Source: Anaerolineae bacterium | GTDB taxonomy: Bacteria > Chloroflexota > Anaerolineae > Aggregatilineales > Aggregatilineaceae | Length of the DNA stretch: 8,142 bases | Direction of reading: 5' to 3' | NCBI GenBank assembly: GCA_020848665.1 | Contig: JADLHR010000205.1 | Coordinates: 1 to 8,142, forward strand | In this document: positions 1 through 5,006 of the stretch, piece after piece | How positions within the stretch are numbered: the first letter of the stretch is position 1 | How the letters are laid out: every line of letters starts with the position of its first letter | The notes under the pieces: generated by a model | What the model was told of the DNA's origin: nothing | The model's database searches: none | What the model saw: the letters and a program-made list of their open reading frames with translations, nothing else | Program-made: the position numbers and the translations under genes

Positions 1-554
1 ACCTCATTCTGCGCCTGCCCGCGCCGGAAGATCAGCGCGCCCGCGCCCGCGCCGAAGTTGAACATGAAACGCGTGCGCATGTTGGCGAAGTCGATCAGGT
101 CGTTCTCGCGGCTGGCGCTGACGAGCAGCACGTTGTCCAGGCGGTGGTCGAGGCGCATCATGTTGCGCACGGCCTGATACGCGATCGGCGCCCCGGCGCA
201 CAGCGCGTACATCTCGAACGCATAGGCGTTGGTCGCGCCGATCAAGCCTTGAATCTTCGAAGCGGCGGACCAGACGATATGATCCTTGTATTCGCTGCCG
301 TGATAAACCACGAGGTCGAGGTCGGCGGCGGACAGCCCTGCATCGGTCAGGGCGCGCTCGGCGGCGCGGGCGGACATCGCGGTAATGGTGTCGTCCGGCC
401 CGGCCAGGTGCACTTGCTGGATGCCCATCTTGTCGCGCACGACGAATTCTGGCAGCCCGGTGCGCGCCGCGATCTCCTCACCGGTAAGCACCTGATCAGG
501 GATGTAGAGGCCGATACCGGCGATGCCAATTGGGGGAAGCGCGGTCAATGCCAT
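1..554 (-). CDS. 3-oxoacyl-ACP synthase III (KAS III)-like protein, 3' part missing
   Basis: This is the first 184 codons of a thiolase-fold condensing enzyme; the rest lies beyond the window edge. The start is ATG at 554-552, giving MALTALPPIGIAG. Residues 9-19 (IGIAGIGLYIP) match the opening strand of KAS III enzymes. Residues 41-47 (DKMGIQQ) sit where FabH has its 'RTGI..R' segment. C119 in ALCAGA is the expected nucleophile that carries the acyl group. The catalytic His and Asn would lie past the edge. Family members condense an acyl-CoA starter with malonyl-ACP at the start of fatty-acid synthesis, and related enzymes act in polyketide or hydroxymethylglutaryl-CoA formation. The substrate cannot be told from this half. 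'CAGA' around the cysteine fits the FabH side better than HMG-CoA synthase. No good Shine-Dalgarno is visible (only GGACGG just upstream). The gene is preceded by 478 bp of repeat-rich non-coding DNA, so it probably has its own promoter. The family is fairly certain; a specific gene name is not justified. Confidence 0.85.
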   Translation of the reverse strand, partial: MALTALPPIGIAGIGLYIPDQVLTGEEIAARTGLPEFVVRDKMGIQQVHLAGPDDTITAMSARAAERALTDAGLSAADLDLVVYHGSEYKDHIVWSAASKIQGLIGATNAYAFEMYALCAGAPIAYQAVRNMMRLDHRLDNVLLVSASRENDLIDFANMRTRFMFNFGAGAGALIFRRGQAQNE

Positions 555-615
555 GAACGCCGTCCAAAATACAGCAAAGGAAACACTTGCGCACGCTCTC
601 AGCCTAGCGCGCGCC

Positions 616-633
616 AGTTACGCGCGAGTTACG
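616..633. repeat. 7-bp direct repeat (agttacg x2), possible operator
   Basis: The heptamer agttacg occurs at 616-622 and 627-633, so the two copies start 11 bp apart, about one helical turn. On the minus strand it reads cgtaact-cgcg-cgtaact, roughly 60-80 bp upstream of the KAS III-like start codon. Tandem half-sites at helical spacing upstream of a gene can be a regulator binding site, but the motif is short and no regulator is known for it here. Confidence 0.3.
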
Positions 634-641
634 GAGAGACA

Positions 642-690
642 GCGGTTAGCTGTGAGCGGTTAGCCAGGCGCAGCGCGCAGAGCTAACCGC
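642..690. repeat. gcggttagc hairpin with an extra direct copy
   Basis: The 9-mer gcggttagc is present at 642-650 and 656-664, and its exact reverse complement gctaaccgc at 682-690. Either direct copy can pair with the inverted one; the inner pair gives a 9-bp perfect stem with a 17-nt loop. No T-run follows on either strand, so it does not look like an intrinsic terminator. The same 9-mer also appears once at 6621-6629, just past the stop of the rightmost WD40 gene, which hints at a dispersed intergenic motif. Its function is unknown. Confidence 0.55.
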
Positions 691-735
691 CAATCGTCCG
701 TTGACTGTCCCACTCTGGGGGCCCACTACAACTAC

Positions 736-833
736 ACCGCCCTGTTTTTTCCTTCCCTCGTTCTGGGGGAAGGAAAGCCGACCGCAGGCCGGAAGGATGG
801 GGGGGATGGCCTGGAAGCCAGACCACGAAGTGC
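736..833 (+). repeat. 98-bp repeat, copy 1
   Basis: This unit runs from accgccct to cgaagtgc and recurs at 923-1022. By eye the copies differ by two substitutions (ggccgg against ggtcgg; gaagcc against gaaacc) and two one-base length changes in homopolymer runs. It contains a hairpin at 751-773: 7-bp arms ccttccc/gggaagg with a 9-nt loop. The T-run lies before the hairpin on the plus strand, so it would be an A-run after the hairpin in minus-strand transcripts. It resembles dispersed non-coding repeats that generate spurious Pro-rich frames. This copy lacks the terminal segment ataacacgct found after copy 2. Confidence 0.85.
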
Positions 834-847
834 CTGACGGCCTCTAT

Positions 848-1032
848 AGCGTGTTATGAACTTGCGTCCGAGAGAAACCCCCCATCCCCCGGCCTCTTGC
901 CCCCAAAATGAGGGAAGGGGAGACCGCCCTGGTTTTTTCCTTCCCTCGTTCTGGGGGAAGGAAAGCCGACCGCAGGTCGGAAGGATGGGGGGGGATGGCC
1001 TGGAAACCAGACCACGAAGTGCATAACACGCT
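848..1032. repeat. foldback (MITE-like) palindromic repeat element
   Basis: The ends at 848-863 and 1017-1032 are inverted repeats matching at 15 of 16 positions (core agcgtgttatg, 11 bp perfect). Inside, 876-919 is a shortened, diverged inverted version of the unit at 923-1022: cccccaaaatgagggaagg here against cccccagaacgagggaagg in the reverse complement of copy 2. The whole 185 bp can therefore fold back on itself. No transposase is encoded. A 5-bp ctcta is seen next to the left end (842-846) and overlapping the right end (1031-1035), but it is too short to call a target-site duplication. The right end abuts the stop codon of the response regulator. Confidence 0.6.
923..1022 (+). repeat. 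100-bp repeat, copy 2
   Basis: This is a near-identical direct copy of 736-833. It has two internal hairpins: 939-961 (7-bp arms, 9-nt loop) and 966-980 (ccgacc/ggtcgg, 3-nt loop). The second stem is perfect here and has one mismatch in copy 1. The unit continues into ataacacgct, which forms the right arm of the foldback element. Confidence 0.85.
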
Positions 1033-1470
1033 CTAGCGCCATTCCCAGACCGACTCGCCCGCCAGCAGGCGCCTGATCTGGCCGGGGAAACGCTCCGAGT
1101 CAAGCGGCTTACCCAGGAAACCGTCGAAGCCCGCCTCACGCGCGCGGTTGACCTCCTCGTCGCTGGCGTCATCGGTCATGGCAACGATGCGGGCCGGACG
1201 CAGGCGCGGATGTGCGCGCAGCTTGCGCAGCGCCTGATAGCCGTCTTCGTAGGGCAGATGGATGTCGAGCAGAATCAGATCGAGGGAGGGCAGCGCATCT
1301 GCGAACTGGACGACCTGCCAACCGCTTGTTTTCCATTCGCAGTGGCTGACCCCGATCTGCGCCAGCAGACGCGCGATCAGGACAAAGCTGGGGACGTTGT
1401 CGGCCACAACCAGAATGCGGGCGTCTTGCAGGCGGACCGGGATGTCGTGACCTGTCGATTGGGCCGTCAT
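1033..1470 (-). CDS. single-domain response regulator (CheY-like receiver)
   Basis: This 145-residue protein is a receiver domain with no output domain. D69 in LILLDIHLP is the expected phospho-acceptor, T99 in VAMTDD the switch Ser/Thr, and K121 in LGKPL the conserved lysine. The acidic Mg2+ pocket is atypical: ILVVADN has Ala23 where the first acid normally stands, with only Asp24 kept. Stand-alone receivers pass phosphate between kinases or act by binding partner proteins in the cytoplasm; the partner here is unknown. The ending GESVWEWR after the last helix is a short Trp-rich tail. The start is ATG at 1470-1468; a possible AAGGAG lies at 1485-1490, a long 14 nt upstream, and an in-frame TAA just before it blocks any earlier start. 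It lies 44 bp after ftsI on the same strand with no terminator seen, so co-transcription with the division genes is likely. The stop codon touches the repeat element. Confidence 0.88.
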   Translation of the reverse strand: MTAQSTGHDIPVRLQDARILVVADNVPSFVLIARLLAQIGVSHCEWKTSGWQVVQFADALPSLDLILLDIHLPYEDGYQALRKLRAHPRLRPARIVAMTDDASDEEVNRAREAGFDGFLGKPLDSERFPGQIRRLLAGESVWEWR

Positions 1471-1514
1471 AGCAGGCTCAGAGGCTCCTTACCCGGTGCG
1501 GGCAGCAGGTTGGG

Positions 1515-3296
1515 TCAATACTCGCGCTTGAAGGGGTCGCCGCCCTGGGCGATCAGTTGGAAGCGCTCGCTGTCGTTCGGGATTTCCATCAGCACGACCA
1601 GTCGCTCGACCAGCTCCTGGAAGACCGGCGCGGCGGCCATACTGCCCCAGTAGTTGACCGGCCGGTCGAGCTTGACCAGCACCGAGACAACCGGGTCGTC
1701 CGCCGGAAGAAACCCGACGAACGACGCGATTGAGCCGCTGGGATCGTAGCCGCCGGGAATCGGGATCTGGGCGGTGCCCGTTTTGCCGGCGACTTTGAAA
1801 TGCTTGAACTCGTACTGATCGAGGCTGGACGGGTCTTCAACGATCTGGACCATGATATCGCGCGCGCGGTGGGCAACATCGGCGCTGATCGGGCGGTGCG
1901 TCGCCGCCGGGCGGGTCTCGATCACCTGGTCGCCGTCGATCCGCAGCTTGACGATGTGTGGCTGCATAATCAGCCCATCGTTGGCGATCGCGTTGGCCGC
2001 GGTCAGCATTTGCAGCGGCGTGATGGCGACCCCTTGCCCGAAGCTGGTCGTCAGGTACTGCGCCTCATTCCAGTTCAGGTCGCCTGGCTCAGGCAGGATG
2101 CCGGGCGCTTCACCCTCCAGGTCAACGCCGGTCGGCGAGCCGATGCCGAACTCCTTGAGCAGGTCGTAAACCGCATAAGGGCCGCCCAACTGGTCGGCCA
2201 TCTGCATGAAGATGGTGGTCGTGCCGGTGTTCCACGAGTTGATGAATACATCCGCGAAGGTCTGATTGCCGTGCGACGCGCCATCCCAGTTACAGATGCG
2301 CGATCCGGCCGGGTTGAAGCAGCCGGGGTCGTTGTAGGTCCAGGCCTCGTCATGCGTCCCGGCCTGGAGCGCCATCGCCATCGTCAGCACTTTGAAAATC
2401 GACCCTGGCTCGAAAAGGTCAGTCACGGCGGGGTTGCGGGCGCGCTGCACATTCTCGGCTGTCAGACTGTTGGGGTCGAACATCGGGTAGTTCGCCATCG
2501 CCAGGATTTCGCCGGTGCGCGGGTTCATGATCAGGATCGTGCCGCCGGTCGCCTGCTCGCGCGCGACGGCGCGGTTCAGCACATCCTGGGCGAGGAATTG
2601 CAGATCGCGGTCGATGGTCAGCACCAGGTCGATACCGTCGCGGACGCTCTTGGTGGACGCCGCGTCTTGCAGCACCGGGATGGTGCTGGTCGTGACGCGC
2701 TTGCTCTGCCCGGCGAGCAGCGACTGGTAAAAGCCCTCGACACCCCAATAGCCGCGCCGGGTCTTGGAAGCGTCCGAATCGCGGAAGATGCCGACAAGCT
2801 GCGCGGTCAGCTCGCCCTGCGGATAGATGCGGGTTGGCAGCGGCTCGATCACCATGCCGGGCAGTTCCAGGTCCATGATCGCCTGTCCGGCCTCGAAGCC
2901 GACGACGGGCTTGAGCAGCGCATAGGCGGCGAGCTTGCCATCCATCCCCGGCTGGAGCTTGCGGTAGATCTCGTCTTCGGGCACGCCGAGCAGCGGCGCA
3001 AGCTGGCGCGCGGTCTCGGCGCGATTGAGCACCTGGTTGGGGCTGATGCCGATGCGATACTCGAATGAGTTGACCGCCAGCAGATTGCCGTTGCGATCAT
3101 AAATCTGACCGCGATTGGGGTAAACCTCGACCGTCTGGATGTAACGATTCTCGGCCTGAGCTTCCAGCCGCTGCTTGACTAGCGGGTCCATGCGGAACTG
3201 GAACGACAGCAGGCGCACGATCAGGATCGCGCTGATCGCCAGCATGACGACGGTAATGACGACCAACCGCCGAAAGAATTTCTCGTCACGACCCAT
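1515..3296 (-). CDS. ftsI: peptidoglycan D,D-transpeptidase FtsI (class B penicillin-binding protein, PBP2/PBP3 type)
   Basis: This 593-residue class B PBP cross-links septal peptidoglycan outside the membrane. After a short cytoplasmic start, residues 11-31 form one membrane anchor. The PBP dimerisation region begins near residue 58 with the hallmark RGQIYDRNG (62-70). The transpeptidase domain, roughly 222-570, carries all three active-site motifs: S299-I-F-K302 (S299 is the acyl-serine), S354-W-N356, and K505-T-G507 in AGKTGTAQIP. No PASTA domain follows, and the length is normal for FtsI. GGAG at 3303-3306, six nt before the ATG, fixes the start. It sits 18 bp after ftsL, the standard dcw order. 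MurE, MurF, MraY or FtsW genes, which often come next, are absent; a response regulator follows instead. A role in elongation (PBP2/MrdA) is less likely because of the rsmH-ftsL context. Confidence 0.95.
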   Translation of the reverse strand: MGRDEKFFRRLVVITVVMLAISAILIVRLLSFQFRMDPLVKQRLEAQAENRYIQTVEVYPNRGQIYDRNGNLLAVNSFEYRIGISPNQVLNRAETARQLAPLLGVPEDEIYRKLQPGMDGKLAAYALLKPVVGFEAGQAIMDLELPGMVIEPLPTRIYPQGELTAQLVGIFRDSDASKTRRGYWGVEGFYQSLLAGQSKRVTTSTIPVLQDAASTKSVRDGIDLVLTIDRDLQFLAQDVLNRAVAREQATGGTILIMNPRTGEILAMANYPMFDPNSLTAENVQRARNPAVTDLFEPGSIFKVLTMAMALQAGTHDEAWTYNDPGCFNPAGSRICNWDGASHGNQTFADVFINSWNTGTTTIFMQMADQLGGPYAVYDLLKEFGIGSPTGVDLEGEAPGILPEPGDLNWNEAQYLTTSFGQGVAITPLQMLTAANAIANDGLIMQPHIVKLRIDGDQVIETRPAATHRPISADVAHRARDIMVQIVEDPSSLDQYEFKHFKVAGKTGTAQIPIPGGYDPSGSIASFVGFLPADDPVVSVLVKLDRPVNYWGSMAAAPVFQELVERLVVLMEIPNDSERFQLIAQGGDPFKREY

Positions 3297-3314
3297 TACG
3301 GACTCCAGAAACCA

Positions 3315-3794
3315 TCATTCGTTCTGCCATTCGTCGAACTGCTGGCGCAGCCCATCCCACTGTTTCTGAAACCAGCCGCTCAGCGTCTCGTCGTAGACCT
3401 GGGTCGGCGCGGCAGGGGGAGGCGCCGGCGCAGGCGTGGACTGCGGGCGATCATAGCGGTAGCCCTCGACCACGACGTAATCGATGTCGTCGTCGCCTGC
3501 CGCGTGGAAGCCCAGCTCAGCGGCGCGGGTCATCAGGCGCGGCAGGCTCTCGAACTCCGCGATCTCGGCGCGCAGACGCTCGTTCTCACGCTCCAGCCGG
3601 GCGCGCCGGTCGCCCATCTGCTGAAGCTGGCGGACAGTGGTTGTCGTCGTCGTGGTCTGGATCAGATAGAGCGCGCCGATCAGAATCACAACGATGACCA
3701 TCAGCGCCAGCAGCGCGACCACCTGGCGCTGATCGCGGCCCGGCTGCTGGAGGGTATGCTGGCCCCAGCCCGGCTGCTGCTCATCCTGGCTCAT
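3315..3794 (-). CDS. ftsL: FtsL/DivIC-like cell division protein
   Basis: This is a 159-residue bitopic protein. A hydrophilic Gln/Pro-rich cytoplasmic start is followed by a membrane helix at about 25-45, seven consecutive threonines (47-53), and a charged coiled coil at about 55-83 (QMGDRRARLERENERLRAEI). ELGF at 93-96 falls where FtsL/DivIC proteins have a conserved A..LGM-like motif. The family links FtsI/FtsW to FtsB-type partners at the septum. The C-terminal third is unusual: a Pro/Ala-rich linker (about 117-127) leads to an acidic, Trp-rich tail (GWFQKQWDGLRQQFDEW). The frame is open upstream to 3962, overlapping rsmH by 86 bp. I place the start at ATG 3794-3792 because AAGGGG lies at the right distance and the extra 56 residues are Arg/Ala-rich coding shadow. 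Sequence conservation is low in this family, so the name rests on topology and position between rsmH and ftsI. Confidence 0.85.
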   Translation of the reverse strand: MSQDEQQPGWGQHTLQQPGRDQRQVVALLALMVIVVILIGALYLIQTTTTTTTVRQLQQMGDRRARLERENERLRAEIAEFESLPRLMTRAAELGFHAAGDDDIDYVVVEGYRYDRPQSTPAPAPPPAAPTQVYDETLSGWFQKQWDGLRQQFDEWQNE

Positions 3795-3802
3795 CCCACC
3801 GG

Positions 3803-3808
3803 CCCCTT
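3803..3808 (-). promoter_or_regulatory. Shine-Dalgarno that sets the ftsL start
   Basis: AAGGGG on the minus strand lies 8 nt before the ATG at 3794-3792. No comparable site precedes the earlier in-frame ATGs (residues 39 and 43 of the longer frame), so it favours the 159-residue product. Confidence 0.6.
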
Positions 3809-3876
3809 GCTCCCCACCGCGCGTTATGCCGATCATAGCACCGATCATATACTGCAACAGGCAATTGTAAAACCGC

Positions 3877-4854
3877 TTATGTGCCCGCCAGACGCGCGAC
3901 GACGCGCAGCCTGGCGCTGCGGCTGCGCGGATTGCGCGCGATCTCCGCGCCGTCCGCCTCAACCGGCTTGCGCGTGATCAGCGCCACGCTCGCCTGGTGA
4001 CCGCAGGTGCAGATCGGCTGGCGCGGCGGGCAGAGGCAGTCGGTCGCCTCGCGCTTGAAGGTCTGCTTGACGATGCGGTCTTCCAGGCTGTGGAAGCTGA
4101 TCACGGCCAGTCGTCCGCCAGGCCGCAGCAGGCCGATCGCGGCAGGCAGAGCGCGCTCGACCGCGCCCAGTTCGTCGTTAACCGCGATTCGCAGCGCCTG
4201 AAAGGTGCGCGTCGCGGGGTGAATCTTCTCGCGCGGGCCGCGATAGGCGCCCACGACAACCTCGGCCAGGGCGCGCGTGGTGTGCAGCGGGCGCGCCGCG
4301 ACAATTGCTTGCGCGATACGGCGGCTGTGCCGCTCCTCGCCATAACGGTAGAGAATGTCCGCCAGCTCGTCCGCATCGAGCAGGTTCACCAGGTCGGCGG
4401 CGCTCGGCTCGCCGGAGGTCGGGTCGAAGCGCATGTCGAGCGGGCCGTCCTGCATGAAGGCGAAGCCGCGCCCGGCCTGGTCAAGCTGCATCGACGAGAC
4501 GCCAAGATCGAGCAGAATACCGTCCACCAGCGGATCAGCCTCACCGAGCCACGCGGCGACCTGCGCGGGCATGTCTTCGTAGCTGGCGTGCGCCAGAACT
4601 GCGCGTGCGCCAAACGGCGCCAGCCGCTCCTGTGCCAGCGCCAGGGCTGCCGGGTCGCGATCCAGCCCCAGCAGGCGTGCGCGCGGAGCGGTTTCAAGGA
4701 TTGCGGCGGCGTGCCCGCCCGCGCCGACCGTCCCGTCCACGAAGCAGGCCGAGCCGGGTTCTGCGCCGATCTCCGCGCCGATCTCTGCGACGCGCAGCAG
4801 GCGCAGCACGGAGTCGAGCAGCACGGGGATATGCGGACGGTCGGGCAGGGACAT
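3877..4854 (-). CDS. rsmH: 16S rRNA (cytosine-1402-N4)-methyltransferase RsmH
   Basis: RsmH (MraW) uses S-adenosylmethionine to methylate N4 of C1402 in the ribosomal P site. The 325-residue protein opens with HIPVLLDSVL (8-17) and has the SAM-binding loop GTVGAGGHAA (41-50). It carries the family signatures DLGVSSMQLDQAGRGF (116-131), DGPLDMRFDP (136-145), ATRTFQALRIAVNDEL (214-229), RPGGRLAVISFHSLEDR (244-260), and the cysteine cluster CLCPPRQPICTCG (273-285). The length is slightly above the usual 310 or so, partly from a small tandem duplication (EIGAEIGAE, 24-32). The start at ATG 4854-4852 puts HIPVLL at the normal distance from the N-terminus; the ribosome site is weak. It is the first gene of the rsmH-ftsL-ftsI group. 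mraZ, the usual upstream partner, is missing; a WD40 gene and a terminator-like hairpin lie there instead. Confidence 0.97.
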   Translation of the reverse strand: MSLPDRPHIPVLLDSVLRLLRVAEIGAEIGAEPGSACFVDGTVGAGGHAAAILETAPRARLLGLDRDPAALALAQERLAPFGARAVLAHASYEDMPAQVAAWLGEADPLVDGILLDLGVSSMQLDQAGRGFAFMQDGPLDMRFDPTSGEPSAADLVNLLDADELADILYRYGEERHSRRIAQAIVAARPLHTTRALAEVVVGAYRGPREKIHPATRTFQALRIAVNDELGAVERALPAAIGLLRPGGRLAVISFHSLEDRIVKQTFKREATDCLCPPRQPICTCGHQASVALITRKPVEADGAEIARNPRSRSARLRVVARLAGT

Positions 4855-4897
4855 GGCGGCGCGCTTTCGACTGGCGGGATGCTCGGACGACGCGCAG

Positions 4898-4927
4898 AGT
4901 TTAGTCGAGGCAGGGGGTCAGCGGCAA
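4898..4927 (-). promoter_or_regulatory. candidate sigma-70-type promoter for rsmH-ftsL-ftsI
   Basis: On the minus strand TTGCCG (4927-4922) and TAAACT (4903-4898) are separated by 18 bp; each matches the consensus hexamer at four of six positions. They lie between the hairpin at 4951-4979 and the rsmH start, leaving a 5' leader of about 40 nt. The location is right but the match is moderate, and promoter consensus is uncertain in this phylum. Confidence 0.35.
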
Positions 4928-4950
4928 GCCGGACTGCGGTCAGGCAAAGC

Positions 4951-4979
4951 GCGGGGGCGATCACCTGGATCGCCCCCGC
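4951..4979 (-). terminator. hairpin terminator after the downstream WD40 gene
   Basis: A perfect 11-bp GC-rich stem (gcgggggcgat/atcgcccccgc) with a 7-nt loop begins 28 nt past the WD40 stop codon. In the minus-strand transcript it is followed only by gctttgcct, a weak U tract, so it may act as a factor-assisted or imperfect intrinsic terminator. It separates the WD40 pair from the division genes. Confidence 0.65.
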
Positions 4980-5006
4980 AAAGTCAGATTGCGCGCAAAC
5001 CGGTGT

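Larger units (their letters stand above)
555..1032. other. repeat-rich intergenic region between the response regulator and the KAS III-like gene
   Basis: These 478 bp hold no believable gene. Frames that stay open here encode low-complexity Pro/Arg/Ser strings produced by the repeats. From right to left the region contains one copy of a 100-bp repeat (923-1022), a shorter inverted version of it (848-922), a second direct copy (736-833), a hairpin made of 'gcggttagc' arms (642-690), and two 7-bp direct repeats (616-633) before the KAS III-like start. It must also hold the 3' end of the upstream transcript and any promoter for the KAS III-like gene. No clear -10/-35 pair was found for that gene. 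Confidence 0.8.

Noticed and set aside
144..686. Plus-strand open frame opposite the KAS III-like gene
   Set aside because: It is antisense to a gene with clear family motifs; its product has no recognisable pattern and ends in the hairpin repeat.
751..773. Hairpin next to a T-run as an intrinsic terminator
   Set aside because: The T-run precedes the hairpin on the plus strand and reads as A after it on the minus strand. All genes here are on the minus strand, so the geometry is wrong.
736..1032. CRISPR array
   Set aside because: Units are about 100 bp, only two are direct, the spacer is itself a related inverted copy, and no cas genes are present.
732..1172. Minus-strand open frame of 146 codons and two overlapping smaller frames
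   Set aside because: They run through the 98-bp repeats and encode Pro/Arg/Ser-rich strings repeated with the DNA (SRPSPP, AVGFPSPRT). One enters the regulator gene out of frame. No domain is visible.
1800..3068. Long plus-strand frame (422 codons) opposite ftsI
   Set aside because: High-GC antisense frame; ftsI on the other strand carries all three PBP motifs, and the antisense product looks compositionally random.
3795..3962. Longer ftsL start giving 215 residues
   Set aside because: It would overlap rsmH by 86 bp, begins with an Arg/Ala-rich stretch typical of frame shadow, and lacks a ribosome site; the internal ATG at 3794 has one.
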